Origin: JABHIE01 sp964584805
Lineage (GTDB): Bacteria > Planctomycetota > UBA1135
Assembly (NCBI GenBank): GCA_964584805.1
Contig: CAZPAY010000003.1
Location: 111,634 to 175,633 of the forward strand
DNA length: 64,000 nucleotides
Direction: 5' to 3'
A model generated the notes under the pieces. It had not been told where the DNA came from, ran no database searches, and saw only the letters and a list, made by a program, of their open reading frames with translations. The translations under genes were made by a program, and so were the position numbers. Below are positions 34,882-44,473 of the stretch, one piece after another; the first letter of the stretch is position 1, and each line of letters opens with the position of its first letter.

Positions 34882-36507
34882 CTATGGGTTTTTGATGTCA
34901 GCCTTAGGGCCGAGGTAGTACCACCAGTTCAAGAACGCGCAAAAGGCGTAGAAAGCGGCCAAGCCATACATTGCGACCTCTGGGGTCGTTGCTTTCATTT
35001 GCTCACCAATCAACTTGGGAATCAAGAAAGCGCCGTAAGCGGCAACCGCCGATGTCCAACCCAGCACAGGGCCAGCCTGCTCGGAGTTGAAGACCATCGA
35101 AATCGTACGGAAGGTCGAGCCGTTGCCCACACCCGTCGCAGCGAAAAGCACCACGATAAGAATGAAGAATGGCATGAAGTACTCTTCGGGTGTTGCCGAT
35201 TGATAAGCCATCGAACTGTAGTAACCCACGCCGATTGCGCTCAGGGTCATCACAATCGCAACCCATTGAGTCACAATCGCGCCACCTAGCTTGTCAGCAA
35301 TCATGCCGCCAACCGGGCGAATCAACGCACCCACAAAAGCACCCACCCAAACGAACATGAAAGTCGCAGGGCCGTTGGGGTTAGCCGTTGTATGTGTCAT
35401 GACGCCATCGGCACCCATGATGTGTTGAAAGCCAAAGATGAACTTAATCGCAAGGCCAACCGCAGCACTAAAACCGATAAACGAACCAAAAGTCATCACA
35501 TAGATAATGGTCATCACCCAGGTGTGCTTGTTCTCAAAAATCTTGTACTGACGCTCAAGGTTGCACTTCACTTCGCTAGGCGAAAGAGCCTTCATCAAGA
35601 ATACGGTTACAGCAATCACGCAAGGCAGCACAATCCATTTCACCCACGTCAACTTGATGTAAGTAATGATGAAGTAAAGGCCGACGCCCGCAGTCAAGAA
35701 GCCAATCAACAGCAGCCATGTCATCCGCCCGAAGCAGACCATGGGGCTCTTGATGTTTGGCGTAACTGCATCGGTCGTGATGTTATTCATCTTCGTCCAG
35801 CCAAGGATGGCGAGAGGGATGAGCCAGAACATCCAGACCCAACCTGCACTCGACAAGAAGGTGTCTGAGCCAGCGGGGATGCGCTTGAAGATGGTTCCAC
35901 TTGTTGACGCCAACTCCATCGCGTCGCCACTCATCGGGCCAACGATGGCAAAAGTCATGCAAAGCGGAATCAAAATCTGCATCGTCGTGACACCAAAGTT
36001 GCCTAAGCCCGCGTTCATTCCCAATGCATAGCCCTGGACCTTTTTCGGGTAGAAGAAACTGATGTTGGACATGGAAGAAGCAAAGTTGCCGCCGCCGATA
36101 CCGGACAAGAAGGCTAAGATTTGGAACTTCCAGAACGGTGTGCTTGGGTCTTGCAGTGCAAATGCTGCACCCAAGGCAGGAATCATCAACAGTGCCGTCG
36201 TAAAGAAGATGGTGTTTCGACCACCTGCAAGGCGAATGAAGAAAGTAGATGGGATACGCAAGGTCGCACCGGTCAGACCCGCAATAGCAGGCAGCATAAA
36301 CAGCATGCCCATTGCTTCTTCAGGTGATTTGCCGAAGTCGAAACCGAGGTTTTTCATTTGGACCGTAATGATGCCCCACATCAACCAGACGGCAAAGCCG
36401 ACGAGCAGAGAAGGGATCGAGATCCAGAGATTGCGCGTAGCGATGCTTTTGCCTGTGGATTCCCAGAACCCTTGGTCTTCAACATCCCATTTTTCGAGAT
36501 TGCTCAT
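34882..36507 (-). CDS. narK: Nitrate/nitrite MFS transporter NarK (second copy)
   Basis: 541 residues, 12-14 predicted transmembrane helices, NNP family. The nitrate signature region is clear: FLSGIGGGNFASSMSNISFFYPKKVQGYALGMNAGLGNFGV in overlapping pieces, and RIPSTFFIRLAGGRN with the substrate-binding Arg. A second signature GVGNGSTFRTI is in the C-terminal half. Probably a nitrate/nitrite antiporter. It is the last gene of the nar operon, 36 bases after the other narK. An N-terminal cytoplasmic extension of about 30 residues and an enlarged periplasmic loop make it longer than E. coli NarK. Confidence 0.92.
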   Translation of the reverse strand: MSNLEKWDVEDQGFWESTGKSIATRNLWISIPSLLVGFAVWLMWGIITVQMKNLGFDFGKSPEEAMGMLFMLPAIAGLTGATLRIPSTFFIRLAGGRNTIFFTTALLMIPALGAAFALQDPSTPFWKFQILAFLSGIGGGNFASSMSNISFFYPKKVQGYALGMNAGLGNFGVTTMQILIPLCMTFAIVGPMSGDAMELASTSGTIFKRIPAGSDTFLSSAGWVWMFWLIPLAILGWTKMNNITTDAVTPNIKSPMVCFGRMTWLLLIGFLTAGVGLYFIITYIKLTWVKWIVLPCVIAVTVFLMKALSPSEVKCNLERQYKIFENKHTWVMTIIYVMTFGSFIGFSAAVGLAIKFIFGFQHIMGADGVMTHTTANPNGPATFMFVWVGAFVGALIRPVGGMIADKLGGAIVTQWVAIVMTLSAIGVGYYSSMAYQSATPEEYFMPFFILIVVLFAATGVGNGSTFRTISMVFNSEQAGPVLGWTSAVAAYGAFLIPKLIGEQMKATTPEVAMYGLAAFYAFCAFLNWWYYLGPKADIKNP

Positions 36508-36543
36508 GGTATTAGTTATGAATGAGGTAGTAGTAGGTGAAAC

Positions 36544-38046
36544 CTATCCAGCGTCAACCGCGGGAGCAGGCTCGTCATCGGCATGTGCATCCGCGAAAGA
36601 ACCTTCTGGCTCTTTGAGGAACAACGAAGCGATGAGGCAGAAAATGGCGCAAGAGCCTATGACCAAAAAGAACTTGGAGGCATCGACGCCTTCGAGTGAG
36701 TAAACGGTTAAGAAACAAACCGCACCCACATTTCCGTATGCGCCCACCATGCCAGCGATCTGACCGGTGACGCGTTTTTTAACCAGTGGGACGATCGAGT
36801 AAACCGCGCCTTCGCCCGCTTGGACGAAGAAGGAGCAACACATGGTCGTGGCAACGGCTAATGGAATCGGCCAAGATCCGTTGAGCTGGCTCATGAGGTA
36901 GTAACCGATAGCCAAACCAGCGAGCAAGAAGCTCAATGTGCGGCGGCGGGAACCAAGGCGATCCGACAAGAAGCCACCCATCGGGCGCGCAAACAAGTTC
37001 ATGAATGCGAAACTAGCGGCCACTAGACCTGCGCCCTGTGGAGTCATTTCAAAGGTCTTTTGGAAGAATGAAGGCAGCATCGAAACGACGGCCAACTCAG
37101 AACCAAAAGTAACAAAGTAAGCAACATCAAGAATCGCGACTTGGCGGAAAGAGAACTTGTCTTTTTCAGGGATACCCTCGCGAATATGTGGGGCGTTAAC
37201 CGTCCAGGCTTTATATGCCTGAAAGATAAATATCGAAACCAAAACGCCGTAAATAACATGCGCCATCTGCGTGAGCACAAAGCCACCGTTATGCAATTTC
37301 CAGTTAAGTAAACCCAATGCGAAAATCATTGGAAGCTGCATAAAGATCAAACCATAAAGTGAACTAAAAGAAGTCACTTCCATCGCGCCGCCGCGCTTTG
37401 GCTTGGCGTAAGTCGCGCCTTCAGGTGTGTCAGTCACATTTGCGTAGTAAACAAATCCGTAAATAAAACACATCGCACCGGTCAACATAATCGAGTAACG
37501 CCAACCATCCGCGCCACCAAAAACATTCAGCGCAATCATCGGCAAAAGCATCGCGGAAGCCGCGGAGCCGAAATTGCCGAAACCGCCATAAACACCCTCG
37601 GCCTCACCCACATCTTTAGGTGGGAACCACTCGGCAACCATGCGGATGCCAATCACGAAGCCGGCTCCAATAACGCCCAAAAGCAGTCGTGAAATGACAG
37701 CCATTGTCATCGAATCTGCCCAAGCAAATACGAAACATGGAATCGACATAACAACCAACAATCCCGAATAGACTTTCCGGGGGCCAAACTTGTCGAGCAA
37801 CATCCCGATAACAATTCGCGCTGGAATCGTTAAAGCAACGTTACAAATCAAGAGAATCTTGATGTTCTTGCTCGTCAGCCAATCCAGCTGATCAATCATG
37901 GTTGTGGCCAAAGGGGCCATGTTAAACCACGCCATAAAGGTGAGGAAAAACGCAAACCATGTCATGTGAAGGATTTTGTACGGCCCTGAAAAACTCAGGA
38001 AACGCAACGGGTTGAATTCTTTCTTGCTCGCTTGTGCCGTGGTCAT
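36544..38046 (-). CDS. narK: Nitrate/nitrite MFS transporter NarK (first copy)
   Basis: 500 residues, about 12 transmembrane helices. MFS motif A MLLDKFGPRKVYSGL and the NNP signature VAEWFPPKDVGEAEGVYGGFGNFGSA are seen, plus QAGEGAVYSIVPLVKKRVTGQIAGMVGAYGNVGAV (in parts) in the second half. Paired narK genes often comprise a nitrate/proton symporter and a nitrate/nitrite exchanger; this copy resembles the symporter type. The ATG at 38046 has a strong Shine-Dalgarno (AGGAGA, 8 bases) that overrules the longer in-frame start. Follows narI by 13 bases. Confidence 0.92.
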   Translation of the reverse strand: MTTAQASKKEFNPLRFLSFSGPYKILHMTWFAFFLTFMAWFNMAPLATTMIDQLDWLTSKNIKILLICNVALTIPARIVIGMLLDKFGPRKVYSGLLVVMSIPCFVFAWADSMTMAVISRLLLGVIGAGFVIGIRMVAEWFPPKDVGEAEGVYGGFGNFGSAASAMLLPMIALNVFGGADGWRYSIMLTGAMCFIYGFVYYANVTDTPEGATYAKPKRGGAMEVTSFSSLYGLIFMQLPMIFALGLLNWKLHNGGFVLTQMAHVIYGVLVSIFIFQAYKAWTVNAPHIREGIPEKDKFSFRQVAILDVAYFVTFGSELAVVSMLPSFFQKTFEMTPQGAGLVAASFAFMNLFARPMGGFLSDRLGSRRRTLSFLLAGLAIGYYLMSQLNGSWPIPLAVATTMCCSFFVQAGEGAVYSIVPLVKKRVTGQIAGMVGAYGNVGAVCFLTVYSLEGVDASKFFLVIGSCAIFCLIASLFLKEPEGSFADAHADDEPAPAVDAG

Positions 38047-38059
38047 TTCAATTCTCCTA

Positions 38060-38746
38060 TTAAGGAATCCGTTTGGTCTTGCGGTTGTCGTTCCACAAGA
38101 CGACTTGGCGCTTACGCCAAAGGTATGGGAAGGGTGCCACAAGAACATGCAGCAACCGCGTAAACGGGAAATACCCAATAATCAACCAGGCATTAATGAT
38201 GTGCAGTTTCACCAGCAAAGGCATCGCCGCAACATAAGCGATATTCGGGTCAAGGCTAAACACGGACCACAGATACGGTGAAGCCGAGCTAGCAAACCAA
38301 GAGCTACCCCAACCGTGATAAACCGCGACCATGATGCCCAAAATCATTTGCACCATCGTCATCGCCAGAATCACCCAGTCAGAAGTCGTCGTGACGACAT
38401 TCACCGCGCGCACATTGACGCGGCGCATGATGGCCATCCCGAGCCCGATGACACCAATTACGGCAAGCGCCAAACCGGTCAGCTCAAGAAACACCAATCG
38501 CACAGGCACGCTGTTCCACCAGAGCAAAGTATCCGGCAAGAGCAACCCAAAAAGGTGAATCAACAAAACACCAATCAAGCCATAGTGGAAGGGAACCGTG
38601 CTCCAGAAGTGCTGCTTGTTTTCAAGAAACTGTGAGGACAGACTCGAAAATACAAATGCATTTTTCCGGTAGCGCATGATGCTTACTACGAAAAACAAAG
38701 CAAGCGCCACATACGGCAGGATCGCGAAAAGAAGGTAATCACTCAT
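38060..38746 (-). CDS. narI: Respiratory nitrate reductase gamma subunit (cytochrome b)
   Basis: 228 residues with five transmembrane segments. Membrane anchor that oxidises quinol and passes electrons via two b hemes to NarH. Conserved histidines: HYGLIGVLLIHLFG, HGWG and KLHIINAWLIIGYFPFTRLLH. The start at 38746 overlaps the narJ stop (ATGA). The frame extends four codons upstream but the coupled ATG is the family-like one (MSDYLLFAILPYVAL). Confidence 0.95.
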   Translation of the reverse strand: MSDYLLFAILPYVALALFFVVSIMRYRKNAFVFSSLSSQFLENKQHFWSTVPFHYGLIGVLLIHLFGLLLPDTLLWWNSVPVRLVFLELTGLALAVIGVIGLGMAIMRRVNVRAVNVVTTTSDWVILAMTMVQMILGIMVAVYHGWGSSWFASSASPYLWSVFSLDPNIAYVAAMPLLVKLHIINAWLIIGYFPFTRLLHVLVAPFPYLWRKRQVVLWNDNRKTKRIP

Positions 38747-39282
38747 GATGAAGGACATCCGTTTTGATTCTGGACATGTTGATTCAAGACCACGAGGACG
38801 GCGTCCAGCACCGATTCGTAGGGGTTTTCGTCAGCGGCAAGACTGATACAGACCTTGGTTACTGCGGGGACCGCAACTTCTTCTACGAGCTCTAAAGCCA
38901 TAGAGTCATTCGCCCGACCGATTACGGGCAATACATGCGATAGGTGGTCGGGCAATTCACTGCCCTCTTCCACATCGCAATCGCGGCACAACTGCCGCAT
39001 GCGCACGAGGAACCCCCCGCGCTCGTAAGTCTCTCCGAAAACATGCCACCCGGTTTCGAGTGCACCAGAGACGCTATTGTCAAAAGTGCGCGCGTAGAGT
39101 TCTTCTAGTTCGGTATCACCCTTGCCAGAAATGAACTCACGGAACACGCTTAACTTGTCGCCCGCCTTGGGGCTGGCCGCGGAAACCACGGACATCCATT
39201 CTTCAGCAGCCTCGCCGAACCCACCCTTTGGGTAGGTCAGCAAGCGCGCAAGAGCGTCGTAAACAGCTGTTTCAGGTCGCAT
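38743..39282 (-). CDS. narJ: Nitrate reductase molybdenum cofactor assembly chaperone
   Basis: 179 residues, all-alpha NarJ/TorD fold: YDALARLLTYP at the N-terminus and EELYARTFDNSVSGALETGWHVFGE, the LYV-x-TFD-like motif of the family, followed by RGGFLVRM and LPDHLSHVLPVI. It binds apo-NarG in the cytoplasm until molybdenum cofactor insertion. The ATG at 39282 is 4 bases from the narH stop. The C-terminal region is shorter than in E. coli NarJ. Confidence 0.92.
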   Translation of the reverse strand: MRPETAVYDALARLLTYPKGGFGEAAEEWMSVVSAASPKAGDKLSVFREFISGKGDTELEELYARTFDNSVSGALETGWHVFGETYERGGFLVRMRQLCRDCDVEEGSELPDHLSHVLPVIGRANDSMALELVEEVAVPAVTKVCISLAADENPYESVLDAVLVVLNQHVQNQNGCPSS

Positions 39283-39286
39283 AGGA

Positions 39287-40777
39287 TTAAACCCGCATGT
39301 TGTCTTGGCGGAAACCAAAACCCGTCGACTGCTTGTGCTCGTGAGTATCGCCACTCATCATTTCGATCGCCATCTCGCGCTGAGCAGGAGGAATGACAAA
39401 TCGTTTCTGGTGGTTGGCAAGCGAAGTCAGGCGATAGATATCTTCCGCCTCATCTGGGTTGCAATCCGCTTCACGGAGAGCGCGCATGGCCGTTTCTTCG
39501 TCAACATCACCCACAGTCTTGTAGCGACGCCACATACGGACGGCATATTGCTTGCGCAATGCATAACGCACAGGTTCGGTGTTACCCGCGCCAAAGAGGC
39601 TTGCCATGAATTGAAGGGGCACGCGTGCATCTTCGATTTCGTGGAAGAGCTCGTCACTCTCAAGGCTCGTTGGGCCGTGGTGTGCTGCGGAAAGCACAGG
39701 TGAAAGTGGTGGGACATAAAACAGCATCGGCAAAGTGCGGAACTCAGCATGCAACGGCAAGCCCATTTTCCATTCTTTGACGAAGCGGTAAGTCGGTGAT
39801 TCTTGTGCCGAGGTAATCACCGAATCGGCAATACCGTTTTTCTTTGCGCCAGCGACGACTTCAGGATCGTTTGGATCCAAAATCAAATCGCGTTGTGCTT
39901 CGGCGAGACGATCGTCTGGCAAGGAAGCCAAGCCTTCAATCTTGTCTGCGTCATAAAGCACATTGCCCAAGAAACGAATACGGCCAACGCATGAGTGGTG
40001 GCAAGCGGGTGGCTGCTGCGTCTCAACGCGTGGGTAGCACAAAATGCATTTTTCAGACTTGCCGGTCGACCAGTTGAAATACACCTTTTTGTAAGGGCAC
40101 GCAGGCACGCAAGAGCGCCACCCGCGGCAACGCTCTTGATTGAGCAAGACGATGCCGTCTTCACCACGCTTGTACAGCGCACCCGATGGGCAAGATGCCA
40201 CACATGCAGGGTTTGCGCAGTGGTTGCACATACGAGGTACATAGAAAAACGCCAGGCGCTGAATCTCAAACATCTGCTGACGGGTCTCCTCGGGCAGACC
40301 TTCGAGGTTGACATCGTTTTCGGCGTAAACACGCGAGCCGCCCAAATCGTCATCAAAGTTAGGGCCAGCTTTTACATCAATGTAATCGCCAGTCACCATT
40401 GAGATGGGCCGAGCGGTTGGCTGGTCATGACCCTCTGGAGCATCGAACAGAGTGCTGTACTCGTAAGTCCATGGCTCGTAGTAGTCGTCCATGGTGGGCA
40501 TGTTGGGGTTGTGGAAAATATTTGCCACCACCCGCTTGCGACCCGTAGAGCGCAAACGCAACTTGCCTTTATCGAGTTCCCAGCCGCCTTGATACTTTTC
40601 TTGGTCTTCCCAACGCGAGGGGAAACCAGTGCCCGGCTTCGTCTCGACATTGTTCCACCACATGTACTCAGTACCTTTGCGGTCAGTCCAGATGTTTTTG
40701 CAGGCAACACTGCAGGTGTGACAACCAATGCACTTATCTAAGTGGAAGGTCATCGAAATTTGTGAGCGTACGTCCAT
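39287..40777 (-). CDS. narH: Respiratory nitrate reductase beta subunit (iron-sulfur)
   Basis: 496 residues. Four cysteine groups bind three [4Fe-4S] and one [3Fe-4S] cluster: CIGCHTCSVACK, CNHCANPACVASCP, CRGWRSCVPACPYKK (Trp in place of one Cys, the hallmark of the NarH 3Fe-4S site) and KCILCYPRVETQQPPACHHSC. It carries electrons from NarI to NarG. Starts with the conserved MDVRSQISM. 24 bases after narG. Confidence 0.97.
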   Translation of the reverse strand: MDVRSQISMTFHLDKCIGCHTCSVACKNIWTDRKGTEYMWWNNVETKPGTGFPSRWEDQEKYQGGWELDKGKLRLRSTGRKRVVANIFHNPNMPTMDDYYEPWTYEYSTLFDAPEGHDQPTARPISMVTGDYIDVKAGPNFDDDLGGSRVYAENDVNLEGLPEETRQQMFEIQRLAFFYVPRMCNHCANPACVASCPSGALYKRGEDGIVLLNQERCRGWRSCVPACPYKKVYFNWSTGKSEKCILCYPRVETQQPPACHHSCVGRIRFLGNVLYDADKIEGLASLPDDRLAEAQRDLILDPNDPEVVAGAKKNGIADSVITSAQESPTYRFVKEWKMGLPLHAEFRTLPMLFYVPPLSPVLSAAHHGPTSLESDELFHEIEDARVPLQFMASLFGAGNTEPVRYALRKQYAVRMWRRYKTVGDVDEETAMRALREADCNPDEAEDIYRLTSLANHQKRFVIPPAQREMAIEMMSGDTHEHKQSTGFGFRQDNMRV

Positions 40778-40801
40778 TTTTGTTTACCTATGAATGAGCG
40801 T

Positions 40802-43800
40802 TTACCAGTTGAGCTCAGGAAGCTTCCGGACAAGGATGTGGGTGTCGCGGTTACAACCGATAGGCCCCCAGTAATTGAAGTGATAAGTGAATTGACCGTA
40901 GCCCCCCACCATCAGGTTTGGCTTGAGGCGAATCCGCGTCAAGCTGTTGTGACCACCCGCGCGACGCTTACCGCGAAGTGGTGATTTCGGCACCGAATAG
41001 GTGCGTTCAGGTGAGTGATAGATGATGCAGATACCGCGAGGGATCCGTGAGGAAACCGCCGCGCGCGTTACGACAACACCGTGATCGTTATGCACTTCAA
41101 CCCAATCGTTATCGTTGACACCAATCGAATCGGCATCTTTGACATTGATCCAGAATGGCTCGACGCCACGCGACAAAGTTGTCATGCGATGGTTATCACC
41201 ATAGGTCGAGTGAATGTGCCATTTACCGTGAGGCGTGAGATAGTTCAGACACAAAGTGTCGTTGCCGCTCTTATCGCCGGCCTTGGCAATATTGGGGTCA
41301 CTCATGCGCAAGTCAGCGTAATCAGCAGGCTGCGGCTTTGGCTTGTAAGTCGGCAAGTGCTCGCCGAATTGAATGTAGCCTTCGTGATCGAGATAGAAGT
41401 GCTGACGACCGGTGAGCGTCCGCCATGGCACGAGTTTCTCGACGTTGTAAGTAAAGGGGCTGTAAGCGCGACCATCATCAATCAGCGCAGACCACATGGG
41501 CGAGTTGTGCAAACGCCGTGGCTGTGACTGAATGTCATTGAAAGTCATGCGCACCGAGCGACTCTTGCTACCTAGCTCGTCGGCGAGAGGCAGACCCACT
41601 TTCTCTTCCATGTTTTTGTAAGAGCGGTAAGCAAGCTCACCGTTGGTCACGGATGCAAGATTCAGAATCGCATCAACAACATTTTTGCCCTTCTTCAAGG
41701 ATGGATACTTTCCACCACCCCATTTTTCGACATCACCATGCTCGACCATCTCGTCATAGAAATCATCAATCCGGTAAGAAGTACCGTGAGCACCGATGCC
41801 GTTTTCACGAGCGAGCGGGCCGTAAGAGATGTACTTGTTGTAGATGTCTTTGTAATCACGCGTGACTACTTTCAAGCCAGGCATCGTCTTGCCAGGGATG
41901 GCCTCACATTGGCCCTTATCCCAGTCAAGCATCTTGGGTTGCGAAACTTCAGCAGCCGAATCATGCGCGAGAGGTGAAGCAATCAAATCTTCAACGGGCT
42001 CAGGCAGATGCGTCTCGGAAAGTTCGGCAACCGCCTTGGTGATTTCGGCGAAGATATCCCAGTCAGACTTTGACTCCCAACATGGAGGTACGGCCTCGCT
42101 CAAAGGGTGCACAAAGGTGTGCATGTCAGTTGTGTTGATATCGTCTTTTTCATACCAAGTTGCGGCAGGCAAAACGATGTCAGAATAAAGAGCCGATGTG
42201 TCCATCCGGAAGTTGAGGTCAACCACCAAATCCATCTTGCCTTTCGGTGCTTTCTCAAGGAACTCAACCGACTTGACCTGATCTTGAGCCACCTCTTTCG
42301 CAATCTTATTGGTGTGTGTGCCGAGATAGTGCTCAAGGAAATACTCGTGACCCTTCGCGGACGACATCAGAGCGTTACCGCGCCAAATGAACCACAGCCG
42401 TGGCCAGCATTCCGCATGGTCAGGTTTTTCGATTGCAAACTTCAGGTCTTTAGCCTTCAGCGCATCAACGGTGTGTTTGACGATGCTAGCCTCATCGGTG
42501 GCACCCGCAGCGCGAGCTTCTTTGCAAACCTCAAGCGGACTCTTGTCAAACTGTGGGTAGAAAGGCAACCAACCGTTTTTAACCGCACGGATATTCACAT
42601 CAAGTGTGTGACCTTGCGCGATCGAGCCCTCGGGCTGATTCGGCGGAACCGTGTGGTAATCGGTAAAGGTACGCTCGTAGCGCCACTGATCCGTGTTGAC
42701 ATAGTGCCAGGACGGAGCGTTTTGCAAACGCACGCCGCCAACCCAGTCTTTTGCAAAAGCGATGTTGCCCCAAGGCTCGCCAGGAGCAAGTTTTTCTTGA
42801 CCAACATAGTGAGCGAGGCCACCACCGTTAACGCCTACGCAACCGCAGAACATCAACGCGTTAATCGCCGCGCGATACATCAAGTTAGCGTGGTACCAGT
42901 GATCGATACCCGCACCAATGATGACCGTGCACTTGCCGTTTGTATGCTCGGCAGTCGAAGCCCATTCGCGTGCAAACTTGATGATGTTTTTGCGGTCCAT
43001 GCCCGTGTAAAACTCACCCCAAGCTGGTGTGTAAACCGTCTCTTCGTTGTAGTCGGCTGGGTAAGCACCCTCAAGACCACGCGAAACACCATATTGAGCA
43101 AAGAGCAAATCGTAAACCGTTGCCACGCGAGCGGTCGTGCCGTCAGCGAGTGCAATCGTGCGCGTAGGGACGCCACGCAGAGTGCTTTCACCCTCAGCGA
43201 AGTCATCAAAACGCACTTGCATGACACCTTCGTTATTTTCAAGGAAGGTCAACTCAGCATCAATCTTGGAGCCATCTTTGCCGTCTTGCGGCAGCATGTT
43301 CCACTGACCCTTCTTGTCTTGCCAACGGTGACCACTTGAGCCCATTGGCATTTTCGGCCGGTTGTCGCTCGTATCCCATTGCAGGAATTTCCACTCGCCG
43401 TGCTCCTCATCCGCGTAACCCGCGAGACGCCCCGCGCGCAGCATCTGACCCGCTTCCCAACCGTTTTCGCCCTCGGTCAATTCGACCAAGAAAGGGCTGT
43501 CGGTGTACTTCTTGGCGTAATCCAAGAAATATGGAGTCTTTTTCTCGTGGTGGAATTCTTTAAGGATGACATGGTTCACGGCCATCCACCAAGCGCCATC
43601 TTGCCCAGCGTTAATCGAAATCCACTCATCAGCGTATTTCGCGACCTGATTGAAGTCAGGTGAGAAAACCACCATCTTTGAGCCGTTGTGGCGCGCTTCC
43701 GCGGCAAAGTGCACATCAGGCGTGCGGGTCATGTTGAGGTTTGAACCCATGACCGCCAAGAACTTAGCGTTGTACCAGTCAGCCGATTCATTTACATCGG

Positions 43801-44473
43801 TCTGCTCACCCCAAGTCTCGGGGGACGCACTTGGCAGGTCGCAATACCAATCGTAAAACGACAAGGCCAAACCACCCATGAGCTGCAACATCCGCGCGCC
43901 CGATGCGTAGGAAATCTGCGACATAGCGGGAATCGGTGAGAAGCCAGCGATGCGGTCAGGTCCGTGCTCTTTAATGGTGTGCACAGAAGACGCCGCGATG
44001 ATGTCTTTGGCTGTGTCCCATGATGTGCGGCGGAAGCCACCTTTACCGCGAGCGCGTTGATAACGCTCGCGCTTAATGGGGTCATCTTGGATGGACTTCC
44101 AAGCGGTGACGGTGCAGTTATCGTTTTCGCCGAGAGCTGTCTTCCAGAGGTCAAGCAGAGCACCGCGCACATATGGATACTTCACGCGCAGTGGGCTGTA
44201 GAGATACCAGCTATAAGAAATTCCGCGCTGGCATCCGCGCGGCTCGTGTTGCGGAAGGTTTTTATCAAGCGATGGATAATCCAGAGCCTGCATCTCCCAG
44301 GTAACGATGCCGTCTTTGACATGAATCTGCCACGAGCAAGAACCCGTGCAGTTTACGCCGTGAGTTGAGCGGACAACCTTGTCGTGTTGCCAGCGGTTGC
44401 GATAAAACTCTTCCCAAGCGCGAGTGCCTGGCTCAACAGAGTCTTTAATCCAAGGATTTGTATTTTGCTTCAT
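40802..44473 (-). CDS. narG: Respiratory nitrate reductase alpha subunit
   Basis: 1223 residues, normal for membrane-bound NarG. The N-terminal FS0 site has His plus cysteines (THGVNCTGSCSW, then CQRG), followed by RGKGGFRRTSWDTA and the molybdopterin region including YCDLPSASPETWGEQTDV, where the Asp that ligates Mo in NarG lies. The C-terminal GRQHFYLDH and HSPERTYSVPKS blocks are present. There is no twin-arginine signal peptide, so the active site faces the cytoplasm. Start overlaps the stop of the cytochrome gene by ATGA. Confidence 0.97.
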   Translation of the reverse strand: MKQNTNPWIKDSVEPGTRAWEEFYRNRWQHDKVVRSTHGVNCTGSCSWQIHVKDGIVTWEMQALDYPSLDKNLPQHEPRGCQRGISYSWYLYSPLRVKYPYVRGALLDLWKTALGENDNCTVTAWKSIQDDPIKRERYQRARGKGGFRRTSWDTAKDIIAASSVHTIKEHGPDRIAGFSPIPAMSQISYASGARMLQLMGGLALSFYDWYCDLPSASPETWGEQTDVNESADWYNAKFLAVMGSNLNMTRTPDVHFAAEARHNGSKMVVFSPDFNQVAKYADEWISINAGQDGAWWMAVNHVILKEFHHEKKTPYFLDYAKKYTDSPFLVELTEGENGWEAGQMLRAGRLAGYADEEHGEWKFLQWDTSDNRPKMPMGSSGHRWQDKKGQWNMLPQDGKDGSKIDAELTFLENNEGVMQVRFDDFAEGESTLRGVPTRTIALADGTTARVATVYDLLFAQYGVSRGLEGAYPADYNEETVYTPAWGEFYTGMDRKNIIKFAREWASTAEHTNGKCTVIIGAGIDHWYHANLMYRAAINALMFCGCVGVNGGGLAHYVGQEKLAPGEPWGNIAFAKDWVGGVRLQNAPSWHYVNTDQWRYERTFTDYHTVPPNQPEGSIAQGHTLDVNIRAVKNGWLPFYPQFDKSPLEVCKEARAAGATDEASIVKHTVDALKAKDLKFAIEKPDHAECWPRLWFIWRGNALMSSAKGHEYFLEHYLGTHTNKIAKEVAQDQVKSVEFLEKAPKGKMDLVVDLNFRMDTSALYSDIVLPAATWYEKDDINTTDMHTFVHPLSEAVPPCWESKSDWDIFAEITKAVAELSETHLPEPVEDLIASPLAHDSAAEVSQPKMLDWDKGQCEAIPGKTMPGLKVVTRDYKDIYNKYISYGPLARENGIGAHGTSYRIDDFYDEMVEHGDVEKWGGGKYPSLKKGKNVVDAILNLASVTNGELAYRSYKNMEEKVGLPLADELGSKSRSVRMTFNDIQSQPRRLHNSPMWSALIDDGRAYSPFTYNVEKLVPWRTLTGRQHFYLDHEGYIQFGEHLPTYKPKPQPADYADLRMSDPNIAKAGDKSGNDTLCLNYLTPHGKWHIHSTYGDNHRMTTLSRGVEPFWINVKDADSIGVNDNDWVEVHNDHGVVVTRAAVSSRIPRGICIIYHSPERTYSVPKSPLRGKRRAGGHNSLTRIRLKPNLMVGGYGQFTYHFNYWGPIGCNRDTHILVRKLPELNW

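Noticed and set aside
42107..43339. Long open frame (410 codons) on the plus strand
   Set aside because: Lies wholly antisense inside narG, whose minus-strand frame is a complete recognised protein; composition has no family features.
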